DNA of 64,000 nucleotides, from the NCBI RefSeq assembly GCF_030285665.1, contig NZ_CP127295.1, positions 7,254,001 through 7,318,000 of the forward strand. Reading direction: 5' to 3'. Shown here one piece after another: positions 56,260 to 64,000 of the stretch; within the stretch, counting starts at the first letter, position 1; every line of letters begins with the position of its first letter. The notes below the pieces were generated by a model. That model was not told where the DNA came from. It saw nothing but the letters and a program-made list of their open reading frames with translations, and did no database searches. The DNA is from Amycolatopsis mongoliensis. Lineage in GTDB: Bacteria; Actinomycetota; Actinomycetes; Mycobacteriales; Pseudonocardiaceae. Both the position numbers and the translations under genes were made by a program.

Positions 56260-57489
56260 ATGAGCACACCCCCGCCCAGCCGATGGGCCGCCGTCGCGGC
56301 CGTGACCGTCGGGATCTTCGCCATCGTCACCACCGAAATCCTGCCGATCGGCCTGCTGACGCCGATCGCGGACGGCTTCGGCGTCTCGGCCGGCACCGCC
56401 GGCTGGACCATGACCGTCCCGGGCATCGTCGCCGCCGTCGCCGCGCCGGTCGTCACCGTCGCCACCGGGCGGTTCGACCGGCGGGCCATGCTCGTCGTCC
56501 TCATGCTGCTGCTCGCGGCCGCCGGCCTGCTCGCCGCCGCCGCGCCCACCTTCGGCATCCTGCTCGCCGCCCGGTTCCTCGTCGGGCTCGTCATCGGCGG
56601 CTTCTGGTCGATCGGCTCGGGCCTGGCGCCGCGGCTCGCCGGGACGGCCGCCGCCGGCCGGGCGACCGCCGTGATCTTCTCCGCCGTTCCGCTGGGTTCG
56701 GTCCTGGGCGTGCCGCTCGCCACCCTCGCCGGGCAGCTCGCCGGCTGGCGGACGGCCTTCCTCCTGCTCGGCCTGCTGAGTCTCGCCACCGCCGTCGCCC
56801 TCCGGATCGCCACCCCGTCTTTGCCCGCAACGGAAGTCACGCGCCCGGCCGTCCTGAAGGGACTGCTGACCAGGAGTGGTGTCCGAAGTGGACTCGCGGT
56901 GACGTTCCTGGTCGTGCTCGCCCACTTCGGCACCTACACCTACCTCACCCCGCTGCTGCGGGACGTGGTCCGCCCGGGCGTGCTCAGCGGCTATCTCCTG
57001 GCCTACGGCGCCGCCGGGATCGCGGGCACCTTCCTGGCCGGGGCGCGCCGGCTGACCTTCGCCCCCGCGGCGCTCCTGATCGCGGCCGCCACCATCCTCC
57101 TGCCCCACGCCGGCCCGCTCGGCGCGCTCGCCCTGCTGATCGTGTGGGGCGTCGCCTACGGCGCGGTCCCGGTCTGCTCCCAGACCTGGTTCGCCCGCGA
57201 GGCGCCGGACGCCCCCGAAGCGGCCACCGTCCTGTTCACCGCGTCCTTCCAGGCGACGATCTCCGTCGGTGCGCTGGCCGGCGGTTTCGTGGTGGACGCC
57301 GTCTCCGTGCCGGCCGTCATGACCGGTGGGGGAGTCGTCGCACTGGCCGCGGCGGCGGTGGTTCAGGGGGCGCGGCGCACCGGAACCCCGGCCCGGAGCG
57401 CACGCGGGATCTCGGCGACCGCGTCGACGACCTCGAGCAGCCGCGAAAGCTCGTCGGGCGGAGCCGGCGAGTCGAGCTCGACGGAGTAG
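56260..57489 (+). CDS. MFS transporter of the DHA1 (AraJ/YdhP-like) type
   Basis: A 409-residue membrane protein. [20 protein letters not shown], then [58 protein letters not shown] and [20 protein letters not shown] fit sugar-efflux/arabinose-type DHA1 exporters with 12 helices. The last helix ends near residue 370. The frame then continues as a Ser-rich tail antisense to the OsmC gene for 127 bp before its stop, so the tail may be accidental. The substrate is unknown. Confidence 0.87.
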   Translation: MSTPPPSRWAAVAAVTVGIFAIVTTEILPIGLLTPIADGFGVSAGTAGWTMTVPGIVAAVAAPVVTVATGRFDRRAMLVVLMLLLAAAGLLAAAAPTFGILLAARFLVGLVIGGFWSIGSGLAPRLAGTAAAGRATAVIFSAVPLGSVLGVPLATLAGQLAGWRTAFLLLGLLSLATAVALRIATPSLPATEVTRPAVLKGLLTRSGVRSGLAVTFLVVLAHFGTYTYLTPLLRDVVRPGVLSGYLLAYGAAGIAGTFLAGARRLTFAPAALLIAAATILLPHAGPLGALALLIVWGVAYGAVPVCSQTWFAREAPDAPEAATVLFTASFQATISVGALAGGFVVDAVSVPAVMTGGGVVALAAAAVVQGARRTGTPARSARGISATASTTSSSRESSSGGAGESSSTE

Positions 57490-57746
57490 GCGATGCCGGT
57501 GGAGGTCCACGTCGTCGTGTCGAACCCGCCGGAGGCCGTCACCCGGGCCCCGGCGAGCTCGATGCCGAGCTGCTCCGCTTCGCGGTACAGGTCGTTGAGG
57601 ACGCACCCCGCCGCGGCGAGGTTCAGCAGGTGGCCGCCGGTGAACTCGGTGTCCACGCCGACGCCGCCGGAAGTCCAGCGGTGGGGGAACCGCACGCCCG
57701 TCTCGCTTTGCAGGGAACCGGCGCCTGCCACGACTTCGAATGCCAT
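57363..57746 (-). CDS. OsmC-family protein
   Basis: A 127-residue protein: [40 protein letters not shown] and [18 protein letters not shown]. The Cys in AAAGC matches the first catalytic cysteine of OsmC/Ohr proteins. A second cysteine, needed for organic hydroperoxide reduction in typical Ohr, is not seen in the C-terminal part, so peroxidase activity is doubtful. The ATG at 57746 fits. Confidence 0.82.
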   Translation of the reverse strand: MAFEVVAGAGSLQSETGVRFPHRWTSGGVGVDTEFTGGHLLNLAAAGCVLNDLYREAEQLGIELAGARVTASGGFDTTTWTSTGIAYSVELDSPAPPDELSRLLEVVDAVAEIPRALRAGVPVRRAP

Positions 57747-57821
57747 GGCCCCAGTGTCGATGTTCCACTGGCCGGAACGCAAGACTGTCCTGCCCACCGA
57801 CGCGGTGCAACGGTCGGGGAC

Positions 57822-58721
57822 ATGGCTCCCGTGATGGCGGCGATCGTCGGCCCCGGCAACATCGGCACCGATTTGCTGGCGAAGCTGCGACGCAGTGAAG
57901 TTCTCGAAGTCGGTTACGTGGTCGGCGTGGTCGAGTCCGACGGGCTCGAGCGCGCCCGCGCGCAAGGGATCTCGGCGTCCGCCGAGGGCGTCGACTGGCT
58001 GCTGCGGCAGGACCCCCTGCCGGAGCTCGTGTTCGAGGCGACGTCGGCCAAGGCACACGCGGCCAACGCCCCGCGGTACGAGGAAGCCGGCATCCAGGCG
58101 ATCGACCTGACCCCGGCGCACCTCGGCCCGATGGTGTGCCCGCCGGTGAACCTGGGCGCGCACCTCGACGCGCCGAACGTCTCGATGATCACCTGCGGCG
58201 GCCAGGCCACGATCCCCATGGTCCACGCGGTTTCCCGCGTGACGCCGGTGCCGTACGCGGAGATCGTCGCGTCGGTGGCCTCGCGCGGCGCGGGCCCGGG
58301 GACCCGGGCCAACATCGACGAGTTCACGCGCACGACGTCGCAGGCGGTCGCCGAGATCGGCGGCGCCGGGCGCGGCAAGGCGATCATCATCCTCAACCCG
58401 GTCGAGCCGCCGATGATCATGCGGGACACCGTGTTCTGCGCGATCGGGCTCGACGCCGACCGCGACGCGATCACCGAGTCGATCCACGAAATGGTCGACG
58501 AGGTCGGCAAGTACGTGCCCGGTTACACGCTGCGCGCGGACCCGCAGTTCGACGACGCGCGCGAAGACTGGGGCGGCAACGCGCGGGTCGGGATCTTCCT
58601 CGAGGTCCGCGGCAACGGCGACTACCTGCCGGAGTACGCCGGGAACCTCGACATCATGACCGCCGCGGCCGCCCGCGTCGGCGAGCTGATGGCCCGCGCG
58701 AAGCAGGAGGTGCCGGCATGA
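57822..58721 (+). CDS. Acetaldehyde dehydrogenase (acylating)
   Basis: A 299-residue enzyme. NAD motif [20 protein letters not shown], catalytic Cys in [20 protein letters not shown], and [20 protein letters not shown] typical of MhpF/BphJ/HsaG. It turns acetaldehyde or propanal plus CoA and NAD into acyl-CoA in meta-cleavage pathways. A second ATG at 57834 is possible. Its stop overlaps the aldolase ATG (ATGA). The two enzymes form a channelling complex in this family. Confidence 0.93.
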   Translation: MAPVMAAIVGPGNIGTDLLAKLRRSEVLEVGYVVGVVESDGLERARAQGISASAEGVDWLLRQDPLPELVFEATSAKAHAANAPRYEEAGIQAIDLTPAHLGPMVCPPVNLGAHLDAPNVSMITCGGQATIPMVHAVSRVTPVPYAEIVASVASRGAGPGTRANIDEFTRTTSQAVAEIGGAGRGKAIIILNPVEPPMIMRDTVFCAIGLDADRDAITESIHEMVDEVGKYVPGYTLRADPQFDDAREDWGGNARVGIFLEVRGNGDYLPEYAGNLDIMTAAAARVGELMARAKQEVPA

Positions 58722-59779
58722 GTGAGCTTGCGAACGAATCAATGGACACTGGGCGCCCGCAATTGAACCACGACGTCCGGATCGTCGACACGACGCTGCG
58801 CGACGGCAGCCACGCGATGGCCCACCGCTTCACCGAGCAGCAGGTGCGCGACACCGTGCGCGCGCTCGACCGCGCCGGCGTCGAGGTGATCGAGGTGACC
58901 CACGGCGACGGCCTCGGCGGCTCGTCGTTCACCTACGGCTTCTCCGCGGTCGACGAGCTGAAGCTGATCGCCGCGGCCCGTGAAGAGGCGAAGCAGGCGA
59001 AGATCGCCGTGCTGCTCGTGCCGGGCATCGGCACGGCCGAGGACCTCCAGCGCGCCTTCGACGCCGGTGCGGAAATGGTCCGGGTGGCGACGCACTGCAC
59101 CGAGGCCGACGTCTCGCCGCAGCACTTCGGCTTGGCGCGCGAACTGGGCATGGAGACCGCCGGGTTCCTGATGATGGCGCACCGGACGCCGCCGGAGGAC
59201 CTCGCGAAGCAGGCGCGGATCATGGTCGACGCGGGCTGCCAGGCGGCGTACGTGACGGACTCGGCCGGCGCGCTGCTGATGCACGAAGCCCGTGAACGGT
59301 TCGATGCACTGGTGGCCGAAGTCGGCGACACGGCGTGGGTCGGCTACCACGGCCACCAGAACCTCTCGCTCGGCGTCGCGAACTCCGTTTTGGCGTACGA
59401 AGCCGGGGTCCGCTACATCGACGGGTCGCTCTGCGCGCTCGGCGCGGGCGCCGGCAACTCGCCGACGGAGGTCCTCGCGGCGGTGTTCGACCGCCTGGGC
59501 ATCGACACCGGACTCGACGTCGGCGCCCTGCTCGACGGGGCCGAGGAGATCGTCCGCCCGTACCTGAACCGGTGGCCGAAGATGGACCGCAACGCGATCG
59601 TGCAGGGCTGGGCCGGGGTGTACTCGAGCTTCCTGCTGCACGCGGAGCGCGCGGCGGAGCGGTACGGCGTCCCGGCGCAGGCGATCCTGCGCCGCTGCGG
59701 CGAACTCGCGCTGGTGGGCGGCCAGGAGGACATGATCATCGACGTCGCGGTGACGCTGGCCGCGGAGCAGAAGGGCTAG
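58718..59779 (+). CDS. 4-hydroxy-2-oxovalerate aldolase
   Basis: A 353-residue TIM-barrel enzyme. [20 protein letters not shown] (metal-site Asp and Arg), [37 protein letters not shown] and [20 protein letters not shown] (metal His pair) match DmpG/BphI/HsaF. It cleaves 4-hydroxy-2-oxoacids to pyruvate and an aldehyde that passes to the dehydrogenase. The usual 2-hydroxypentadienoate hydratase gene is not next to it. Its stop shares CTAG with the opposite peptidase gene. Confidence 0.93.
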   Translation: MSELANESMDTGRPQLNHDVRIVDTTLRDGSHAMAHRFTEQQVRDTVRALDRAGVEVIEVTHGDGLGGSSFTYGFSAVDELKLIAAAREEAKQAKIAVLLVPGIGTAEDLQRAFDAGAEMVRVATHCTEADVSPQHFGLARELGMETAGFLMMAHRTPPEDLAKQARIMVDAGCQAAYVTDSAGALLMHEARERFDALVAEVGDTAWVGYHGHQNLSLGVANSVLAYEAGVRYIDGSLCALGAGAGNSPTEVLAAVFDRLGIDTGLDVGALLDGAEEIVRPYLNRWPKMDRNAIVQGWAGVYSSFLLHAERAAERYGVPAQAILRRCGELALVGGQEDMIIDVAVTLAAEQKG

Positions 59780-60702
59780 CGCGCGAAGCGGTCCAGTGCC
59801 GCGAGCTTCCAGCCCCGCTTGACGTCACTGGCCCGGTGCCCGGAGTGGTCGTCGACCAGCAGCTCCGCACCGGGCCAGGCTTCGGCCAGTTCCCACGCGG
59901 TCGTCACCGGGCAGCTGAGGTCGAGCCGCCCGTGGATCAGCACGCCGGGGATGCCGGCGAGGCGCCCCGCGTCGCGGATCACGGCGCCTTCCTCCAGCCA
60001 GCCGGCGTGCGCGTAGTAGTGCGTCGTGAGCCGGACGAACGCGAGCGTGGCGTCGTCCACCGGTTCGTCCTGGACCGGGGGAGCGCCCGGTTCGAGGGAC
60101 AGCACGACGTCCTCCCACCGGCGCCACGCGGCCGCCGCGCGGTCCCGGACCGCCGGATCCGAGGAGGACATCAGCTCGGCGTAAGCCGCGACGTCGTCGT
60201 CGGCGCCCAGCGTGAACCGCGCCCATTCCTCGGGGAAGAACCGGCGCACGCCGCGGTAGAGCCAGTCGATCTCCGACCGGCGCGTGGTGCTGATCGCGCT
60301 GACCACGATCTCCGAGACCCGCTCGGGGAAGCGCTCGGCGTACACCAGGGCCAGGGTCGTGCCCCACGAGCCGCCGGTCACCAGCCAGCGCTCGATGCCG
60401 AGGTGCTCGCGCAGCCGTTCGAGGTCGGCGACGAGGTGCTCGGTCGTGTTGTCGCGCACCGACGTCGTCGCGTGCGGCACGCTCCGGCCGCAGCCGCGCT
60501 GGTCGAGGAGCACGACCCGGTAGCGGGCGGGGTCGAACATCCGCCGCATGCCCGGCGCGCTGCCCTGACCGGGTCCGCCGTGCAGCACGACCGCGGGCTT
60601 GCCCTCGGGGTTGCCGGAGGTCTCCCAATGGATCCGGTGCCCGTCGCCGACGTCGAGGAGCCCCTGGTCGTACGGCTCGATCGGCGGGAACAGCTCGGCC
60701 AT
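59776..60702 (-). CDS. Proline iminopeptidase
   Basis: A 308-residue alpha/beta hydrolase. HGGPGQGSAPGMRRMFDPAR, VVLLDQRGCGRSVPHA, WLVTGGSWGTTLALVYAERF (nucleophile Ser in G-G-S-W-G), IPGVLIHGRLDLSCPVTTAW (Asp) and DDHSGHRASDV (His) are hallmarks of the S33 family. It removes N-terminal proline from peptides. GAAAGAGGAC precedes the ATG at 60702. It diverges from a secreted-protein gene across an inverted repeat. Confidence 0.93.
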   Translation of the reverse strand: MAELFPPIEPYDQGLLDVGDGHRIHWETSGNPEGKPAVVLHGGPGQGSAPGMRRMFDPARYRVVLLDQRGCGRSVPHATTSVRDNTTEHLVADLERLREHLGIERWLVTGGSWGTTLALVYAERFPERVSEIVVSAISTTRRSEIDWLYRGVRRFFPEEWARFTLGADDDVAAYAELMSSSDPAVRDRAAAAWRRWEDVVLSLEPGAPPVQDEPVDDATLAFVRLTTHYYAHAGWLEEGAVIRDAGRLAGIPGVLIHGRLDLSCPVTTAWELAEAWPGAELLVDDHSGHRASDVKRGWKLAALDRFAR

Positions 60703-60718
60703 GGCGGGTGTCCTCTTT

Positions 60719-60741
60719 CGGTCAACGTCCGGTCTTGACCG
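60719..60741. promoter_or_regulatory. Inverted repeat between peptidase and secreted-protein genes
   Basis: CGGTCAA (60719-60725) and TTGACCG (60735-60741) form a perfect 7-bp repeat with 9-bp spacer. Each arm also reads TTGACC on one strand, like a -35 element, but no good -10 is at the right distance. An operator role is more likely. Confidence 0.45.
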
Positions 60742-60810
60742 GTCCGCGCCGCGCCTCCGGCCGACAGAATCGGTCCCGTTGATCATTCCACTTCAGCTGA
60801 GGGGACTTCG

Positions 60811-61830
60811 ATGAAACGCAGGATCTTCGCCGCGGCCGTGGCCTGCGCGGCCACGTTCGCCGGGCTGCTCGGCGCCGCTCCGGCGGCCAATGCGGCGACG
60901 GCGGTGACCTTCACCCCGCGCACGGTGACCTCGCCGCACGAGACCCAGTACGTCGGCGCGCTCGGCTCGGTGCAGCTGCCGATGACGGCCAACCAGACCG
61001 CGTACGTCTACTCGACACTGCGCGCGAACAACGCGTCGAACACGACGCTGATCGACAACGAGGTCCGCTGTTCGAGCACGAGCGGCTGGACGAAGAACGA
61101 GGTGCTCGGGCAGAACGTCCTGATCGCGAGCGCCACCAGCGCCCCCGCATCGCTGCGGGACATCAGCGTGACGACGCGGTTCCTGGTCCACCCGGGCGCG
61201 GCGGGCACCGTCACGTGCACGACGTACCTGCGGAGCGCGAACCTCGGGCTGGGCAACTCGACCGTGAGCCTGGTCAGCGGCGAGCTGAAGTTCGCGGACA
61301 CCAGCGTCGCGAACACGACCGCCGGCACGCCGCCGCAGGCCGACGACGGCGACACGCCTCCCGGCCGCGTCATCGGCCTCAGTTCGGCAGCCTCGACGGT
61401 CCGCGAGCCGGCCTCGAACGTCTTCGAGATGGCGCCGGTGACCGGGCTCAGCGTGTTCGGCGACATGGAGCTGATGGCGTGCTACCCCGAGCCGAAGGAC
61501 GGCTGCCCGGTGAACAGCATGACCGCCCGGGTGACACTGTTCGTCAACCAGTGGAAGGCCGACGGCACGCTGTGCAAGTCGGACGCCTCGTCGAGCGTGA
61601 CGGCGCTGGTCCGCCGCGACGTCCACCACTACGTGGTCCCGCTGAACACCCGCTTCGCGGCGGCGACGGGCAACGGCTGCGTGCCGAAGTTCAATTTCTA
61701 CGTCAAGACCGACTGGGTGAGCGGCTCGACGGGCGCTGTTCAGATGGCGTCGGGCGCTCTGCCCGACGCGACCGGTTCGACGGTGAAGCACTATGACGCG
61801 ATGAGCCACGCCTTCGCCGTCGCTTACTGA
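60811..61830 (+). CDS. Secreted protein of unknown function
   Basis: A 339-residue protein with a Sec signal (RRIFAAAVACAATFAGLLGA, cleavage near PAANAATAV). The mature part is strand-rich with many Thr, Ser and Asn and with paired cysteines (EVRCSSTSGWTKNE, GTVTCTTYLRSANLG, ELMACYPEPKDGCPVN, DGTLCKSDASSS, GNGCVPKFNF). No family recognised. GAGGGGAC precedes the ATG. A strong two-way terminator follows. Confidence 0.75.
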   Translation: MKRRIFAAAVACAATFAGLLGAAPAANAATAVTFTPRTVTSPHETQYVGALGSVQLPMTANQTAYVYSTLRANNASNTTLIDNEVRCSSTSGWTKNEVLGQNVLIASATSAPASLRDISVTTRFLVHPGAAGTVTCTTYLRSANLGLGNSTVSLVSGELKFADTSVANTTAGTPPQADDGDTPPGRVIGLSSAASTVREPASNVFEMAPVTGLSVFGDMELMACYPEPKDGCPVNSMTARVTLFVNQWKADGTLCKSDASSSVTALVRRDVHHYVVPLNTRFAAATGNGCVPKFNFYVKTDWVSGSTGAVQMASGALPDATGSTVKHYDAMSHAFAVAY

Positions 61831-61836
61831 GGTCGA

Positions 61837-61866
61837 GGGGGCGCGCCGGCTTCCCGGCGCGCCCCC
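61837..61866. terminator. Strong two-way terminator hairpin
   Basis: GGGGGCGCGCCGG (61837-61849) pairs perfectly with CCGGCGCGCCCCC (61854-61866) with loop CTTC. It fills the 40-bp gap between convergent stops at 61830 and 61871 and can serve both strands. Confidence 0.85.
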
Positions 61867-61870
61867 GGCG

Positions 61871-63394
61871 TCAGGCGGGTTTGCCGAACCAGCGGCGCAG
61901 CGAAGCGTCGAGCCCGGTCGTGGCGCCGCCCTCGCTGGCCCAGGCGATGTGCCCGTCCGGCCGGATCAGCACACCGGTGAGCGACGGCTCGCTGACGCAC
62001 TTCGCCGTCAGCGTGGTCACGCGGCCGGCCCAGCCACTCCCGGTTTCGCGCAGCTCGGCGTTCTCGGCCAGGTCGAGCAGCAGCGCCCGGCCGTCCTGGA
62101 GGTGCTCGCCGAGCCGGGTGCCGTCGGCGAACGCGAAGTCGGGCGCACCGCGGCCGGTGAGGTCGTGCTCGCCCTCGATCGGGTACCGGTGCAGGACGCC
62201 GGAGAGCTTCTTGGCCAGGTACGTCGCACCGTCGTCGGTGAGCAGCAGGTCGGTGACGACCTGGCGCAGCGCCTTGGTCCGGACGTCGCTGCGCATCAGC
62301 GCGACCTGCGCCCGCGTCCACTCGAGAACCCACTCGCCGATCGGGTGCCGTTCGGTCGTGTAGGTGTCGAGCAGGCCGTCGGGCGCCCAGCCGTGGATGG
62401 TCGCGGCGAGCTTCCAGCCGAGGTTGACGGCGTCGCCGATGCCGAGGTTGAGCCCCTGCCCGCCGAAGGGGGAGTGGACGTGCGCGGCGTCGCCCGCGAG
62501 GAGCACGCGGCCCTTGCGGTAGGTGGTCGCCTGCCGCGCGTTGTCGGTGAAGCGCGTCGCGCTGTGCACCTTGGTCACCCGGACGTCCGCGCCGGAGACC
62601 CGCCGGAAGCTGTCTTCGAGCTCCTGCGCGGTGACCGGGGCGTCGCGGTCCGCGGGCGGCCCGTCGAACTCGACGGTGAGCATCCGGCCGGGCATCGGCC
62701 CGTGGACGTAGAGGCCGCCGTTGCCGTGCTGCCAGCCGCCGGGCAGGGCATCGGTGCCGGTGAGCTCGGCGAGCGCCTGCCGGCCGGTGACGGCGGGATC
62801 GGTCCCGGGGAACTCGAACCCGGCGTGTTTGCGGACGAAGCTGCGGCCCCCGTCGGCCCCGACGAGCCAGCCGGCGTGTTCTTCGCTCCCGTCGCCGAAC
62901 CGCACGGTCACGCCATCGTCGTCGGCATCGAACCCGGTCACCTCGACGCCCCGCCGGATCTCGACGCCCAGCTCGGCGGCGCGTTCGGCGAGGACGGCCT
63001 CGACGGCCTGCTGCTGGATCACGACGACGTTCGCCGCGGGCCCGACGTCGCGGAAGGCGGGATCGTCGAAGTGGACGCCGCTCGAGGCGACCATGATCCC
63101 GGCGAAGTGCCCGACGGGGATCGCGGGCTTCGGCCCGCCCCCGCCCGCGCCTCGCGATTTCAGGAACTCCTGGATCTTGTCGAAGTTCTGCTGCACCACG
63201 GCATCCACCGCGGGCAGCAGGCCACGGCGGTAGAAGGCCTCGGCGGTCGTCAGGTTGACCGACCCGGCCTTGATCGTCAGGTCCGGCTCGGCGAGCCGTT
63301 CGACGACGAGCACGTTCACGTCCTTGAGCCGGAGTTCGCAGGCCAGCATCAGCCCGACCGGTCCGCCCCCGGAGATCACCACATCCCAGTTCAT
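61871..63394 (-). CDS. FAD-dependent aromatic-hydroxylase-type monooxygenase
   Basis: A 507-residue flavoprotein. FAD motif DVVISGGGPVGLMLACELRL, DG motif WLVGADGGRSFVRKHAGF, GD motif VLLAGDAAHVHSPFGGQGLN, LGIGDAVNLGWKLAA, and a thioredoxin-like C-terminal region (GVLIRPDGHIAWASEGG). It belongs to the group that includes polyketide hydroxylases and rifampicin monooxygenase (Rox). The substrate is unknown. It diverges from a TetR gene that probably represses it, which is common for antibiotic-modifying or catabolic enzymes. Confidence 0.92.
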   Translation of the reverse strand: MNWDVVISGGGPVGLMLACELRLKDVNVLVVERLAEPDLTIKAGSVNLTTAEAFYRRGLLPAVDAVVQQNFDKIQEFLKSRGAGGGGPKPAIPVGHFAGIMVASSGVHFDDPAFRDVGPAANVVVIQQQAVEAVLAERAAELGVEIRRGVEVTGFDADDDGVTVRFGDGSEEHAGWLVGADGGRSFVRKHAGFEFPGTDPAVTGRQALAELTGTDALPGGWQHGNGGLYVHGPMPGRMLTVEFDGPPADRDAPVTAQELEDSFRRVSGADVRVTKVHSATRFTDNARQATTYRKGRVLLAGDAAHVHSPFGGQGLNLGIGDAVNLGWKLAATIHGWAPDGLLDTYTTERHPIGEWVLEWTRAQVALMRSDVRTKALRQVVTDLLLTDDGATYLAKKLSGVLHRYPIEGEHDLTGRGAPDFAFADGTRLGEHLQDGRALLLDLAENAELRETGSGWAGRVTTLTAKCVSEPSLTGVLIRPDGHIAWASEGGATTGLDASLRRWFGKPA

Positions 63395-63420
63395 GGCTCC
63401 GATGATGCCGCGAAACTTTT

Positions 63421-63451
63421 ACCGAGTCAAACTTTGGGCTCGGTCTATACT
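63421..63451. promoter_or_regulatory. TetR operator and -10 element
   Basis: ACCGAG (63421-63426) and CTCGGT (63439-63444) form an inverted repeat, followed by TATACT (63446-63451), a good -10 placed 8 bp before the TetR ATG at 63460. The TetR message is thus likely almost leaderless. The operator can control both divergent genes. Confidence 0.55.
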
Positions 63452-63459
63452 CTCGGCTC

Positions 63460-64000
63460 ATGGCGGATCACGGACTGCGCGAGCGGAAGAAGCGGGCCAC
63501 GCGCCAGCTGATTTCGAACGTGGCCTCGGGCCTGTTCATCGAGCGAGGCTTCGAGGAGGTGACGGTGGCGGAGATAGCCGAAGCGGCGGGCGTGTCGAAG
63601 ATGACGGTGTTCAACTACTTCCCGCGCAAGGAGGATCTCTTCCTGGACCGCCACGCGGACCGGCTGGCGGAGCTGACCGAGGTGGTCCGATCCCGGCCGG
63701 CGGGGGTATCGGCTTGCGCTGCTCTGCGCGCGCACCAGCACGCGCTCTTGGCTTCCGGCCATCCGCTGTCCGGGGCCATCGCGGGCGGGCCGGGGTTCTG
63801 GTGGGTGCTGACGTCGAGTCCCGCGCTGATGGCCCGGTGGTACGAGCAGGAGCGGGAGATCGCGGACGCGTTCGCCGAGGTGTTCGTCGCGGAGACGGGG
63901 GACGCGTTCCGGTCCCGGATGGTGGCGGGACTGTTGACCACGGCGATCACGACGGTCTTCGCACACGCCATGGGGCGGATTGTGGCCGGCAATGATGCCG
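63460..64000 (+). CDS. TetR-family regulator, C-terminal end cut by the window
   Basis: 180 residues are visible. HTH: RKKRATRQLISNVASGLFIE, RGFEEVTVAEIAEAAGVSKM, TVFNYFPRKEDLFLDRHADR. The C-terminal domain includes GGPGFWWVLTSSPALMARWY and TAITTVFAHAMGRIVAGNDA and was still open at the right edge. It diverges from the FAD monooxygenase gene and is its probable repressor. Confidence 0.9.
   Translation, partial: MADHGLRERKKRATRQLISNVASGLFIERGFEEVTVAEIAEAAGVSKMTVFNYFPRKEDLFLDRHADRLAELTEVVRSRPAGVSACAALRAHQHALLASGHPLSGAIAGGPGFWWVLTSSPALMARWYEQEREIADAFAEVFVAETGDAFRSRMVAGLLTTAITTVFAHAMGRIVAGNDA

Noticed and set aside
57363..57489. The last 42 codons of the MFS gene at 56260 as a functional C-terminal tail.
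   Set aside because: They are antisense to the OsmC coding sequence and Ser-rich only because of that overlap. The true tail may simply be fortuitous, so I kept the stop but draw no function.

Overview
The window is a very GC-rich actinobacterial chromosome segment, probably from the Pseudonocardiaceae and most like Amycolatopsis. The reasons are strong G/C bias at third codon positions, many GTG starts, short gaps and overlapping gene ends, an ESX/type VII secretion substrate pair, a mycothiol-type TIGR03086 protein, a DUF6292 protein and a dispersed set of LigD modules. I see no tRNA, rRNA, CRISPR array, phage or insertion sequence. About 73 protein genes are supported, including two cut by the window edges and one frameshifted relic.

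Layout. 0-5.8 kb: a MocR regulator between two MFS exporters, a SRPBCC protein, a BFN-family protein, an ECF sigma factor and a DUF2087 protein. 5.9-14.2 kb: one long plus-strand run of eight tightly packed genes (MarR, MFS, isochorismatase-like, fatty-acyl-AMP ligase, acyl carrier protein, EspC-like, 1060-aa WXG-like Gly/Asp-rich protein, small charged protein). This is the most unusual unit. 14.2-17.7 kb: methyltransferase, GH13 glucosidase, a mini-ANTAR protein, a small membrane protein and a hemerythrin. 17.7-24.9 kb: a LigD phosphoesterase-polymerase fusion, a ribokinase-like kinase, then a signalling block with three GAF-ANTAR proteins, a STAS protein and an RsbU-like phosphatase. 24.9-32.6 kb: an SNF2 helicase with its SWIM partner, and a TetR-controlled QsuB-type dehydroshikimate dehydratase. 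32.6-36.6 kb: a stand-alone LigD polymerase domain, a second STAS protein, DUF6292, a stand-alone ATP-dependent ligase and an acetyltransferase. 36.6-47.9 kb: two hydrolases, a secreted protein/DUF6529/Rieske redox module, a broken DUF3291 gene, DUF3800, a Ser/Thr kinase, a MarR-GNAT fusion overlapping a sirtuin, and a truncated globin with a thioredoxin-reductase-like flavoprotein. 47.9-53.4 kb: a LUD protein diverging from an ECF41-type sigma factor, another ECF sigma factor, an XRE-cupin regulator and a second-type EF-Tu with an elaborate leader. 53.5-64 kb: a secreted GH28 enzyme, small lipoproteins, an MFS exporter, OsmC, acetaldehyde dehydrogenase with 4-hydroxy-2-oxovalerate aldolase, proline iminopeptidase, a secreted protein, and an FAD monooxygenase diverging from a TetR regulator.

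Control logic that can be read from the sequence. Several stress and signalling genes carry a GTTT-N15-17-GGGTAY-like promoter of the actinobacterial SigF/SigB class. Three ECF sigma factors carry fused SnoaL-like C-terminal domains, and one sits beside an exactly symmetric divergent promoter that fits the ECF41 consensus. Many divergent regulator/target pairs have clear inverted-repeat operators. Several leaders contain hairpins that could hide ribosome binding sites, and several convergent gene pairs are separated by strong two-way hairpins.
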